The position numbers were made by a program, and so were the translations under genes. From the NCBI GenBank assembly GCA_035610835.1, contig CM069457.1:17578149-17642148 (forward strand): a stretch of 64,000 nt of DNA, written 5' to 3'. Below, piece after piece: positions 21,803 through 32,399 of the stretch. Under the pieces are notes generated by a model. The model searched no databases and had not been told where the DNA came from. It was given only the letters and a program-made list of their open reading frames with translations. Every line of letters begins with the position of its first letter. The stretch's first letter is position 1. Source of the stretch: Ophiura sarsii. Taxonomy: Eukaryota; Echinodermata; Ophiuroidea; Amphilepidida; Ophiuridae.

Positions 21803-23172
21803 GAATAAGACGTTTATGTGGGACAGTGTCAAATGCTTTTGAAAAGTCAAGAATGATAGCGTCGGTCTGGACCTTTTTATTTGACGAAGCTGTTAGGTCA
21901 TACATGGTTTGTATGAGCTGTGTCTCACAAGAGTGACCTTTTCTGAACCCGTGTTGCTGTGGTGTTATGATGTTGTGTTTGTCAAAGTGGGACATTATTT
22001 GGGAATGGACTATGTGTTCAAGAATTTTGCAACACACAGATGTGAGCGAGACCGGTCTGTAGTTACTTGCTCTCGTTCTGTCACCTTTTTTGTAAATTGG
22101 GGATACATTAGCCATTTTCCAATCGGTGGGGAGTGTGCCAGTATCTATGGACCTTTGGAAGATAAGTGTGAGAATAGGAGTAATTTCTTCCGCTGTCTCT
22201 TTCAGGATCCGTGGTGGTATATCATCAGGCCCTGTTGCTTTGTTTGGCTTCAAGTTGGCTAGAAGTTTTTGTACTCCAGTCTGGTGAATTTTGAAGTCAG
22301 GCATTGTGTGTAGTTGACTATTCGCCATGTCTGGAATTGATGACATATCCTCCTGTGTAAATACTGAGTGAAACTGCTGGTTAAGCAGTTTGGCCTTTTT
22401 TGCATTGTCTGTGATTAGGATTCCTTGGTCTTTCAATGCTGGAATGCCGGTTGAGTCTCTTTTTTGACTTTTGACAAAGGACCAAAACTGCTTCTTTGAT
22501 TCAAGGCAGAAATTTCTTATATATCTCCTGTGTGTGTGTCTCGTCATCCTGTGTGTGTTCTTTCTGATTTCTTTGAAGGCAGTCCAATCTTCCTCTTTAT
22601 TGCTCTGTCTGGCTCTATTGTACGCCCTTTGTTTTCTTCTGAGGTGCCTTTTGACCTTGGCATTGATCCATGGGGATTTGTTGCAACTGCGCACCATTTT
22701 GTGGGGTATATGCTTGTCCATTAGTGACAATAGCTTGGTTTTGAATTTGATCCAGAGACTGTTGACTGTTTCCAAGTGTGAGTCCTTTGAGGTGAAAGAC
22801 TTAGCAAATCCACCCAGCTCTTTTTTGAGCTTCTCCATGTCTGCATTCTTAAATTGGTAGGATTTCCGTGGTTTAGATTTGCACAGCTTTGGACGTGTAT
22901 TAATGATGAGGATTGGTATACCATCATGGTCGCTCATACCAGGGAGTAGCGATGATTTTTCTACCAGAGTTGGGTTGTTTGTGAGAAATAGATCCAGGAT
23001 CCTGTCCTTTCTTGTTGGCTCAGTTACTAGCTGGGTAAGGTTATATTCGTTAGCCAGGTCTATCATTTGATGACAAATGCTTTTATATTGAGAACCAGTT
23101 TGGACTGTTTGGTTTCCCCAATCTATGTCGCCCATGTTAAAGTCTCCCGCTAACCATACGCTCCCCTTGTGT
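21801..23172 (-). CDS. LINE endonuclease end and RT N-terminal part
   Basis: The open frame enters at WLAGDFNMGDIDW (the GDFN motif of the APE-type endonuclease) and continues with LDLFLTNNP and the catalytic-region motif GMSDHDGIP. It then passes through a basic linker into RT: KATGPDDIPPRILKE, NYRPVSLTSVCCKILEHI, QHGFRKGHSCETQLIQT and LDFSKAFDTVPHKRLIL. The motifs and order fit Jockey/CR1-group LINEs. It stops only where the palindromic element begins. The first half of the endonuclease is missing, and the break at about 23172 joins MITE sequence. Confidence 0.8.
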
Positions 23173-23570
23173 CTTCGGGAAATACCTGCGACTACCGGCG
23201 ATTTAGTAGCTCGATGCGACTTTTGGTCGCACCAAGATACTTTTGAGCTAGCGAGTACTACGCGACCTGTTGCGACCAGCGACTGGCTAGTATGTTTTCA
23301 GCATAATAGTTGTGTGATGAGGCAAAAGGTGTTTTCACAAATCGCGCTAAAGTGATAGGATAACTTAAGAATCGACTATCAGTTTTATTGGGTTTCTGAT
23401 TTGCAAATCTTGGCAATGTCTTAATTACTAGACGTCCCGTAACTGACGGTGCGCATGCTCATACTAATTAAAATGTGTTGTCGCAGTACACGGTTTATTC
23501 CGTACGGGACGTCGAGCAAGATATAGCCCAAATCTTATCTATACGAAATAAAAGAATTCTATAAACTAAC

Positions 23571-23763
23571 CTTTTGAGGCCTCGTATCCGAATGGTATCG
23601 CTTTAGCCATGGCCATTACAGCTTCCCGGTTCATGCCATTTTTTTCCAGTATTTTAGTCATTTGCGCCTTGAATTTGTCCTGATCTAGTCCATCGGGACC
23701 CAACCTACGGGCATACAGGTACGGTTCATGCCAGTTTATCGAATCCTCAACGTTCGTCATTGC
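23571..23763 (-). CDS. Sulfotransferase-like gene, first recognisable exon
   Basis: This is a 193-bp exon after the acceptor TATCCATCAG, with donor AAAG/GTTAGT at 23570. It encodes AMTNVEDSINWHEPYLYARR, then LGPDGLDQDKFKAQMTKILE, and ends FGYEASK plus one base of a Gly codon. The HEPY box follows, in this family, a P-loop exon that binds the 5'-phosphosulfate of PAPS. That upstream exon should lie on the minus strand beyond 23763, and I did not find it. An internal ATG (23758-23760) exists, but starting there would omit the P-loop, so this is read as an internal exon. The gene is probably a cytosolic or Golgi sulfotransferase-like enzyme of unknown substrate. Confidence 0.7.
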
Positions 23764-23928
23764 CTGATGGATACAGCATGGGGAAAAGTAAGAAATAATT
23801 TTTTTTTAATAATTAACATATTAAAAATACACTTTACACGATATTCCGCCAGAAATAAGACGAAAGAAACAACATTTTCCACGGACAAACGGACCTCTCA
23901 AGGTTGGGTCGATTTGTTTTTTTCTCAC

Positions 23929-23955
23929 CCCCCCCCCCCCCCCCCCCCCCCCCCC
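23929..23955. repeat. Poly-C tract
   Basis: An uninterrupted run of about 27 C in the intron or upstream region. Similar tracts occur near 34967, 44610, 46145, 61180 and 61740. Confidence 0.9.
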
Positions 23956-24104
23956 TTCAAAATGACCGTTAAGAAATCTTTCTGCGGGTTGAGTTTTATT
24001 CATTTGCACCGTTGCACGTGAAACAAATTTTCTACCAAAAATGGGTCAGTCGGGCCCGCAGGTTGTTTTTGTCGGACGTCGCATTATGCTGATGATTTAC
24101 TGAT

Positions 24105-24390
24105 ATCGGGAATCATCCATCCCAAAGGTTGAAAAACCAGACGATATCCAGAATGTGCCATCACGACCTGAATCCAACGAGAATCATCCGTCCCAAAGGT
24201 TGAAACACCAGACGATATCCAGAATGTTCCTTCACGACCTGAATCACATCGAGAATCATCCGTCCCAAAGGTTCCAGACGATATCCAGAATGTGCCATCA
24301 CAACCTGAATCCAACGAGAATCATCCCAAAGGTTGAAAAACCAGACGATATCCAGAATGTGCCTTCACGACCTGAATCACACTATTGGAG
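24105..24390. repeat. Minisatellite, 4 copies of a 60-80-bp unit
   Basis: GAATCATCCGTCCCAAAGGT, CCAGACGATATCCAGAATGT and TCACGACCTGAATC recur four times with small indels. Open frames across it are repeat artefacts. Confidence 0.8.
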
Positions 24391-24489
24391 AGTGTAGAAT
24401 ATTATAACGTCAGTTGTGTGTAGGACGGCTGCATCTTTTAAGTGTTAAAACACTGCTTTCCACGCATAGTCGTCTGCCGAACACAGTTC

Positions 24490-24680
24490 AAAATGTTCAC
24501 ACAAAATGATCCAAAGTGTCAAAAAAAATGAATTTCATCACCATATTATTTGGAATGCGTTATAAGTACAGACATGCCTATAACCTATAATAGTATTGGT
24601 ACTGGTTCCGTAATCCTTGAGATAGACTTTGAAATTTGGGAAAAGTTTCTACTGTTGTGTGCTTATTATTAACTCGGTGT
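24490..24680 (+). repeat. Dispersed repeat (second copy about 50170-50340)
   Basis: GAATTTCATCACCAT, then TTTGGAAT, AAGTACA, TAGTATTGGT, and GATAGACTTTGAAA with TGGGAAA occur in the same order at both places, with clear divergence. It is an interspersed element of unknown type. Confidence 0.55.
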
Positions 24681-27010
24681 TATCCCCGATCTACGATGGC
24701 TTTCCACACTTTTCGGTCTTTCATTGCTGTCTTTATGTTACAGGCGGCCAATAATCCGTGTCTTGCTTGAGAATGTCGATAAATGTCCAGGCAGGTCTAC
24801 CAGGTTTTCTTTTGCCAGCGCCATCATTGGGAATCCAGTGCCCCAGTGTGGATACTGGCTCCTCACTTCTGAAACAGTGGCCAGCAAACCTTGTTGCGGG
24901 CCTTGTTGTCTATTCTGAATCTTCTGGCTTAATTTAGATACGTACATGTATCTATTCAATTGGGTTTTTGTTGATATGTGTTGTTTCCAGCTGACATTGA
25001 GTAGGCCTAACTGCTCTCAGCATTCTGGTTGGTGTAGCAGTAGCAGCCATCAAGCTCTTTCTGTAACTTGGGAGTAATTGTCCAAGCTTCGTATCTATAT
25101 AACAGCACTGACTCTACCGTTAAGGGAAACAAGGCCAGGGAACATTTCTCGAGAGAGAGAGAGAGAGAGAGAGAGTTGACTTCCATATTTTAGTCATTTT
25201 GCTACATGCTCTCCATGCTGTTGCTCCGCATTGCTTCGCGTTGCTTCCCGTTGCTTAATGTCCTTTGCTGTGCTCTCCATCCAGGCACCAAAATATATAA
25301 AATCTTGAACCTCCTCCAACTTGATACTATCATGTGACTGTATGGACTCCTTACTGTAGTTATACCATCATTCATTTTCAGACCGACCTTTTTGCTTCTG
25401 ATGTCTCAACTCTTTGCAGCAGTTTTATGGCAACAATAGAGCTTAGGCTGATATCTCGGTAGTTGCCTCCTTGGCTAAGATCTCCTGATTTTGGAATTGG
25501 AACGATGTTGAGTACAGACCACAGGCTTGGTTTTTCCTCCCCATCAGTTTCTTCATTGCAGAAGTCCAACACAATGTTAAGGTCGCATTTTCAACACTTC
25601 AAGTGAGATGTTGTCTTCGCCACTGCTCTTTCTTTCTTCCGGTGACTTTTTAGACTTGGCATATTGATCTTGTTCCAAAGGCCATGTTTTAATCTCCTAG
25701 GATTGTGGGATAAGACTGGGTCCCTGCGTCCCTCTATATGGCCGCCATCTTTAAAAATGGCGGACCAAATACATTTGAGCACCCTCGCAGGGGCCGTGTG
25801 TAAAATAGGAAAGACAGGAGGATCGAGTCTATTGTGGGATTTCTTACTCCTCATTACTTATTTCTGGTGCGCTCCAAAGACGGTACCAATTTGTGACCCA
25901 ATCTGTCTGTGTGTACCCCTAAGTTCAGCTGACCTTTGGTGGCTGCTTTACTACCAGTGATTTCATTGATGAGCTTCTAGCTTCTAGCGTGCTTGGAATG
26001 GAATGTGCTGCTTCTACCTCCTTAATCTTGCTGCTTAGATATTCTTATATGACTAGTTTGTAGGCTTCATCAATTCCTTGCTTTGCCTTTCTGTATTCAG
26101 TTCTCTTCTCCTCAGAGACGTCTTGTTAGTATATATTAGAGAATGTATTTTGATCTTATCTCTTGCGGCAACTACCCTTGGATCGCTGGGATGATCTTTT
26201 CTGCTGCCTCATTGTTTACGCTGATACATTATGTCATACTTGTCAGTGGCTGGTTCCTCCTCATCCTCCAGGACGTTAAACCTATTGCACACTTAAACTA
26301 CATTGTAGGCCTATTTCACTTGTAAGCTTCCATCGGTTCAGTTCTAAAGGTCATGGCTTTTTTCTTGGTGTTCATTGTTTTACTTTTCCTCAAGCTCAGC
26401 CTTATCTTAGCTGACACAATTCTGTGATCAGATCAGAGCCCACACAAGCAAAGGTGTTATATGCTTCGGCATTCATAACAACCCTCCTCCTCTACTTTCT
26501 CATTACAACATATGTAATCTAGCTGGTATTGATTTCCACCTGGGCTTTTGTATGTCCACAGTTTTCCTTTTTTTCTTTTGAAACTGGGTGTTTGTAATAA
26601 TTATGTTTTTCTCAGTGGCTACAATCATAGACAAAATGTGTTCGAACACGTGACCCTAATTGCCATGCTGTTTGTACCATAACACGAACGATTTTCTGGT
26701 AGCCTGAAGTATCCCCTTCCTCATATACCCCTCCCCATCCCCACCGATCAATATTGCGAGGCCTGACGTGCTGATGGATGGGCAAATTTTGGGTTTCAAC
26801 ATTGATCAAGGGGGAAAGGGGTAACATTTTACATTACTCCTACAAAGTGTTCGAACTATATTTTCTAACATTGTAGATCCTATAGTGTTTTCCATTTCTA
26901 TTGGTTTCCTCGTGGTGTATGTAAACTTGGCATCCTCTGCTGTTATCCTGTCGTTAAAGTCGCCAACTACTATATCAAGGCGTTGTGCGCTGGGATGGAG
27001 TCAATAGCCC
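24680..27010 (-). pseudogene. Decayed LINE (endonuclease to RT C-terminus)
   Basis: Fragments in shifting minus-strand frames follow LINE order. Around 26930-26990 there is VVGDFNDRITAEDAKFTYTT (endonuclease). Around 26520-26600 there is the NTQF ... GGNQYQLDYIC type region. Around 25890-26000 KLINEITGSKAATKGQLN is seen. NIVPIPKSGDLSQGGNYR (RT) lies at about 25440-25510. VESVLLYRYEAWTITPKLQ lies at about 25060-25120, and FAGHCFRSEEPVSTLGHW with GKRKPGRPAWTFID at about 24770-24890. This is the group often annotated as craniofacial development protein 2-like. It has many frameshifts and stops, and the dispersed repeat 25718-25812 lies within it. Confidence 0.7.
25150..25174. repeat. (GA)n microsatellite
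   Basis: An uninterrupted GA dinucleotide run of about 12 units. Confidence 0.9.
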
Positions 27011-27324
27011 TTGCAGCCTGGCCCTTCTTAGGTGGGCATGTGGCCCTCAATGATCTCATCCTCGGCTACATTCGTTGGACAGTAATTAAATACTTGTATT
27101 ATTGATGTTGCGGCAGGGTTGCCTGGAAGTTTGTGACCAATATTCTAAAAGTAGGTGCCCTCACACTTGCTAGCGAATGGAATGATAATAATAGGCGTGT
27201 GGAGAGTGTTATTGGAAAGATAAAGACCCGTCTTATGAATATCTCTGTCACATCTTATGTGGTTTTTAATTCGAAACCCTTACGTAACTCAATGAAGTAC
27301 CTCGGATCAGGCTGTCAGCCAGAA

Positions 27325-27790
27325 TTATGCTCAAAACATACTATGGTCGCTTCGATTTAGTCGCAGCTATGACTAGTTTTACGTCATGTTCAAACACCCG
27401 ATACATCGATCCACAGATCGCTTGACTGGAAACGACCGGTCGCGGCCAGTTGACTTCATTTCAACCAGGGATTATATAATTATGGGATAGGTCTGTTTTT
27501 CAACTCGAAAGATCGGTCGCTCATGACGTAATGAACATTGTACTTTTTCAACCAATGGGTGGAGGTTATTTTGCCTTTAAATTAGCATAACCAATCAGCA
27601 GCCATAATCCAGGTTGTCGTAGCCTATGTGTGACCCCAAAATACCCTGAAAAGGCATGCGACTACCGCCGATTTAGTAGCTCGAGGCGACCTTTAGTCGC
27701 ACCGAAATACTTCGAGCTAGCGATTATTGGTGAAGCGACCTGTTGCGACCAGCGACCGGCTAGTATATATGTTTCGAGCAATTATTACAT
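27325..27790. mobile_element. Intact relative of the split MITE at 18255-23306
   Basis: The ends are TGCTCAAAACATACTATGGT and its inverse near 27765-27783. The interior words match both halves of the nested copy in order. This shows the ancestral element was about 450 bp and confirms the LINE insertion elsewhere. About 35 bases at the insertion point (after GGTTGTCGT) differ between copies. Confidence 0.7.
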
Positions 27791-28370
27791 GACTTTCACA
27801 TGTTCCAACATATTATTCAGGTGTCAAAAAGCGCATAGAACCATTATCGACCGCCCATGACATGTACAGAAGAAAGTATGGGACACTTTCATCAAAATAT
27901 ACCTTTTAGTTTGTTTCGCTTCAGAAGACATGTTAAAACACTGTTGAACAGAAAACCATTCAAAAGTACGGAAATATCATGTGACGATGTGTACTTGCTT
28001 CCTTTGATAATTAACAAAACCCACTACTAACGGAATTATGGGACACATAGTTTGGCTAATTTAAACAATTATAATATAAACATATCAGCTTTTTGACATT
28101 TCCTGCTAAGATAGATAGACATTAAATAACATTAGTATATAAAACACATAATTGTTTGGAATATCCTCAAAAATAGTTATTTTTGCCATTATCACAAATC
28201 GCAGTGTCCCACACTTCCTTTTGTCGTGGGCGGATATGTGTCAATATCAGATTAAGATTTCAAACCACTGTTTCCCTCTCAATGGGAAGATACGACCGGG
28301 ATGGTACACCGGCCTAAGTCATGTAAGTCTATGATGAATCTACTATCAATTGTCATGATTGTGTTCAAGA

Positions 28371-28821
28371 TAAACTCCTCACAAATGAGTATCGAGACAC
28401 TTAAAAATGAGCCAATAATTAACGGCCCGAAAGGGTATGGATTAATCAAAGCAAATAACCCAGTGCATAATTTTGTTCTGCGTATTTTGACACTTCGATT
28501 ATTCAGATGTGATGTTGTGGAGCGGAGTTATTGTCATTTCAATGGTCGTATAGGTCCAGTTTCAAAAGTGACAATCATAGAATGATCAGGTTTATGCTTT
28601 ACACACGTGTACAAAAATGCTTCTATGTAGGGATGATTGTCACTTTTGAAACTGGACCTACGACCATTGAAATGACAATAACTCCTCTCCGCAACATCGC
28701 ATCTCAATAATCGAGATGTCAAAATACGCAGAACAAAATTATGCACTGGGATATTTGCTTTGATTAAACCATACCCTCATTTGTTAAATGTCTCGATACT
28801 TTTTGTGATGAGTATAGTTTA
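28371..28821. mobile_element. Palindromic TA-site MITE
   Basis: The element 28373-28819 has ends AACTCCTCACAAA and, inverted, TTTGTGATGAG...TT, with TA on both sides. Arms of about 200 bp are inverted copies (AAAATACGCAGAACAAAATT, TCACTTTTGAAACTGGACC). The TA site suggests a Tc1/mariner-type origin. It is related to 30883-31253. Confidence 0.75.
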
Positions 28822-28919
28822 TAAATAAACACCTGTTTCAAGATGTGTATTTGTTTTACAAACTACATGTATATTGGCACACCCTTCTGTAACAAAACAT
28901 TACAAACCTTTTATTTTGT

Positions 28920-29082
28920 TCACTTCTGTAGGAGCAACTGCATGATGTGTACTGCCGCGAGAAAGGGGGAGTCGTTAGATGAAAAACATATTGCGATATT
29001 GATGGAATTATTAGGGCAGGAAAAACAAAGAATATTAAGTCTTCTGCTATACGAATCGGACGAAATGCACACACTCGATTGA
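28920..29082 (+). CDS. Unrecognised coding-like segment
   Basis: After an acceptor-like TTCACTTCTGTAG the frame reads SNCMMCTAARKGESLDEKHI, then AILMELLGQEKQRI and LLYESDEMHTLD before a stop. The composition is protein-like (acidic, helical), but I do not recognise it and no matching exon was found. Just upstream (28868-28912) is a diverged copy of the 45 bases at 29404-29449. It could be a last exon, a repeat-borne fragment, or chance. Confidence 0.25.
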
Positions 29083-29152
29083 ATGGGCCGGTGCGAATCC
29101 CTTGAATGGATCCGCTTGGCAAGTGAATAACCTCACATTGTTAAGACTATAA

Positions 29153-29403
29153 TATCGAGGGTTGAGCGCCAGAAGGCCGTAACTCAACTTTTGGGCAAAT
29201 TGATATTTTGGTACAAAAATAATCCATAACCTAGATTTTCAGCCCCATAAAGAGATACTCATAAACACTCTGAATTTGACTAAAATTAGAGTTATAAGTT
29301 GGGTGCTAGGCAGTGTATTGTAATGAGTCCCAAATATTTGAAAGTCGATTATCTCAAAATAGCATTTCTTGAGTTACGGCCTTTTGGCGCTCAACCCTCG
29401 ATA
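29153..29403. mobile_element. TA-site MITE, 247 bp
   Basis: The ends TCGAGGGTTGAGCGCC (from 29155) and GGCGCTCAACCCTCGA (to 29401) are part of 34-bp inverted ends with one mismatch, bordered by TA. There is no coding capacity. Confidence 0.75.
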
Positions 29404-29530
29404 TGTATGTTGGCACACACTTGCGTAAGAAAACATTACAAACCTTTAAGAACGCGGTAGACAGGCATCTGGGTGTACCCCATAATATCACACGTGCTGG
29501 ACCTTCTGTAGTGCTCATGGTGCTAATCTG
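29404..29530 (+). pseudogene. Possible LINE C-terminal tail fragment
   Basis: The frame reads YVGTHLRKKTLQTFKNAVDR, HLGVPHNITRAGPS and ends in TGA near 29530. 'TFKNAVDRHL' resembles the extreme C-terminus of CR1/Jockey-type reverse transcriptases. A diverged copy of the first 15 codons (YIGTPFCNKTLQTF) lies at 28868-28912, before a MITE. Weak evidence only. Confidence 0.35.
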
Positions 29531-29689
29531 AGAGAAAGGAGGAGAACAAGATTGTTATGCCTAATGTTATACAGGGTGTCCCCCCCCCCCAAAAAAAAAA
29601 CCGGGCACGTGTTTACCGAACTTATTGACCATGAAGTTCTAAAAGTTGGTGTTACATTTTTATACATATTGAAAGACTAAACGCTTGGC

Positions 29690-30120
29690 TTTTCAGATGC
29701 CGTTTATTTCATCTTATTTGGTTTTGTCAATCCCGAGATATGACCAATTAACTAAAGCTACCTAAAATCGACGTTGTGCCACTTTACACTTTGCAATTAA
29801 TAGATAGTTTACTCAGGAGAAATCTTCCATCTGTTCGAATGGTCTTAGCAAATGTTATGCAATTATCATTTTTTTTGTATTGCGATTTAATAGCCAAACA
29901 GAACTGAATATTTTACAAATTCAGACCGAATACCTCCACCCCCATGTTTCAGACGGATTGATGGCCATTGGAAGAACAAGTTAGTATCTGTTTGACGCTT
30001 ATAAGCATTCTTTCTGTAAAAGTGGCACAACATCGATTTTAGATAACTTTAGTTAATTAATCATATCTCAGGATTGGCAAAACCAAATCAAAAACCAAAT
30101 TATGTCTTCTTTAATATGAG
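29690..30120. repeat. Imperfect palindrome, about 430 bp
   Basis: ATTTGGTTTTGTCAATCC, GAGATATGA and AAAATCGACGTTGTGCCACT on the left are matched in inverse at about 30015-30105. It is a MITE-like foldback. A CAGGGTGTCCC motif with a C/A run at 29573-29600 may be a separate element end. Confidence 0.6.
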
Positions 30121-30354
30121 ATATTGCACGCTAGGATAGTTTGAATATTAAACAGGTGGCAAAATGTAAGGTAAAGTCACAATTTCATTTTCACATTTTA
30201 CTTTTCAACACGGGGGAGAGTATGACATGTAGTTCGCGTTCGTGTAGAAAAGAAAAATGTGAAAATGAAATTCGGACTTTACCTTACATTTAGGAGTGTC
30301 AATTCCTAAATAATCATCCAGTCCTATAGCGTGCAATATATCATATTAAAGAAG
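30107..30354. repeat. Palindrome adjoining the previous one
   Basis: The outer arms TCTTCTTTAATATGAGATAT and ATTGCACGCTAGGA are matched in inverse at 30326-30354. Inner arms ATGTAAGGTAAAGTC and TTTCATTTTCACATTTT are matched at 30255-30290. It shares its left edge with the preceding foldback, so the two may be parts of one complex element. Confidence 0.6.
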
Positions 30355-30882
30355 ATAGATTTCTCAACAACTTTATAAATTAATATTTTTAGGTAGGATA
30401 CATATATTTTAGAGAAGCCCATATATTTATCACCTGTATAGTTTCTTTTGCTGATGACTTTATGTATCATGCATGGTTACACGCGCATTTTAAATTTGGC
30501 CTACAATATTAAACATGTTGTTATACGCTTATCAACAATTTGATTTGATTCGATGAATCTGCGTCGTGGTCTGAATCTGAATCCTCAAATAATCTGATGA
30601 TAATTTGGGGAATGACAATATCATAGATGTGATCTTTTTTTACGAATTTTCAATTTCCCTGACGTGCCGACACATGTTTCCAGTCTGATGGGACACTTTT
30701 CCCAATGCCTTATCGAATAAATTTTGAATGTCATTGATGTTGAAAGTTTTGTTGTGCTTTGCAACATGATGTTTAATTTCAATCACCTAAAACATGATTT
30801 TAGTAATCCTACATGATTACATAGGCCAAGGGAATAACATCAACTTGAGTGCCTCTTTTCATAAGTAACACACTGAAATATA

Positions 30883-31253
30883 TAAACTGCTCACAAAAAG
30901 TATCGAAACACTTAGAAATGATCCAATATATATATAAACGGCTCGAAAAGGTATGCATTAATCGAAGCAAATAATCAAGTGCATAATTTTGTTCTGCGTA
31001 TTTTGACACCTCGATCGTTGAGATACGATGTTGCGGAGCGGAGTTATTGTCATTTCAATGATCGTGGGTCCAGTTTCAAAAGTGACACTCATCCCTATTG
31101 AAAATCACGAATCTGATCATTCTAAACAGTAATGCAAACCTCTTTCTATAGGATGATTGTCACTTTTGAAACTGGACCCACGACCATTGAAATGACAATA
31201 ACTCCGCTCTGCAACATCGTATCTCATCGATCGAGGTGTCAAAATACGCAGAA
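30883..31253. mobile_element. TA-site palindromic MITE, right end cut off
   Basis: It begins TA/AACTGCTCACAAAAAGTATC and follows 28371-28821 closely (TCATTTCAATGATCGTGGG, AAAATACGCAGAAC). The right arm stops at 31253, where CAGGGGCGTACCGACC begins, so another element truncated it. Confidence 0.7.
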
Positions 31254-31500
31254 CCAGGGGCGTACCGACCGGGGGGGCAGGGGTAGACTGAATCCATCAG
31301 TCTCCTAACATGGCGCACGGTCGCGAAGCTGTGCTGTGTTGAAGACTGAAGAACAAGCAGCGCGAACGGTGCCGGGGGTTTTGCGGTTCTGCGCGATATG
31401 CGTCTGATTGCGTTACACTGCGTCTTCCGCGGCCATTGTGTTATCGCGCGCGTTTAATTTCGAGATGCGCTACATACACCGACGCAGAGCCACCGCTGGT
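31254..31500. other. Possible hAT-like end and CG-rich segment
   Basis: CAGGGGCGTACCGACCGGGG looks like a hAT-type terminus interrupting the MITE, but no inverse end was found. The next 200 bp are unusually CG-rich (GCGCGAACGG, CGCGGCCATTGTG, ATCGCGCGCG). No gene was recognised. Confidence 0.35.
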
Positions 31501-32063
31501 CTTGCTTAGCGAGCGGGAATCACTCAATTAACATGTGTTTGTTGCAGGCTTGGTTTGTTGTCATTATAAAAAGCTATAAACTGACAATGTTGTTGTGTGT
31601 GAAGAGTTGATCAAATACGAACGAACGTTCTTATCATCATGGGCAAAACATTCTATACATTATTTATTCGGAATTGACTTATTTTGTCCACTTTCGGAAC
31701 TTTATTGGTGTGTTGTTGAGCAGGTTTGATGGCATTAATCTGATTTAATATCTCTCGTCGATTCATGTATCATTATTTTAAAGTCATGGTTAAATTTCTG
31801 TCTTTGGAAAATATAGATTAGAAGCATGCAAGACCGCGATTGATTATAAATGTTTTGTATAGGGACCGGACCGTTCATTAGGCCAAATAAAAAAATAACA
31901 TGTTTCAAGTCCCCTACTGCTTCCTTTTTTGAAGATTTTACCATTTTATTTTTATTTTGCATACTTTCAGTAAACCTATACGCGCCTGCTGGTAGGCCTA
32001 CAGCAAACCCATTCGTTCTACTCAGACGTTGATGCATACACACGAGCGTTGAAAGACGGAAGA
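31501..32063. other. Non-coding stretch
   Basis: No gene or clear repeat is seen. A 142-codon minus-strand frame reaches in from the minisatellite at 32064 and has no recognisable protein features. Confidence 0.45.
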
Positions 32064-32395
32064 TTTTGGCATACGCAAGCGTCACACATTCAATGACATT
32101 GCGACATTGCGCAAAAGTAATCCAAGCGTATAGGCCTAAATAAGTGCAATTTGGCACACGCAAGCGTCACACATTCAATGACATTGCGACATTGCGCAAA
32201 AGTAATCCAAGCGATAGGCCTAAAAGCCCTAAATAAGCGCGATTTTGGCATACGCAAGCGTCACACATTCAATGACATTGCGACATTGCGCTAAAGTAAT
32301 CCAAGCGTATGGGCCTAAATAAGCGCGATTTTTGGCATACGCAAGCGTCACCCATATATTAATGACACTGCGACATTCCTCGCCAATCGAGTATG
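32064..32395. repeat. Minisatellite, about 90-bp unit, about 3.7 copies
   Basis: GGCATACGCAAGCGTCACAC, ATTCAATGACATTGCGACAT, AAGTAATCCAAGCG and GGCCTAAATAAG recur four times; the last copy is partial and diverged. Confidence 0.85.
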
Positions 32396-32399
32396 TTGC

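Larger units (their letters stand above)
18523..23178 (-). mobile_element. Jockey/CR1-group LINE, 5'-truncated, interrupted
   Basis: This non-LTR retrotransposon reads on the minus strand. It starts inside the endonuclease domain (about 23172) and ends in a (GAA)n tail seen as CTT repeats at about 18523-18548. It sits within the MITE above and is itself split at a TTAA by the palindromic element 19670-21798. Without that insertion it is about 2.5 kb. The missing 5' part means it could not have moved by itself after insertion. Confidence 0.8.
18255..23306. mobile_element. TAA-site MITE, split by a LINE (outer level of a nest)
   Basis: The left half is about 18258-18520 and the right half about 23178-23303. 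The inverted ends TGCTGAAAACATACTA and TAGTATGTTTTCAGCA are bordered by TAA on both sides (18255-18257, 23304-23306), as in PIF/Harbinger transposition. The two halves correspond to one uninterrupted relative at 27325-27790. Shared interior words are GATCGCTTGACTGGAAACGA, AATTAGCATAACCAATCAGC and GCGACTACCG. The LINE at 18523-23178 therefore inserted into this element. Confidence 0.75.

Noticed and set aside
21909..22860. Plus-strand frames of 117 and 129 codons
   Set aside because: They lie opposite the LINE endonuclease/RT frame and are antisense shadows.
31735..32163. 142-codon minus-strand frame
   Set aside because: Half lies in the 90-bp minisatellite; the rest has no protein-like signature.
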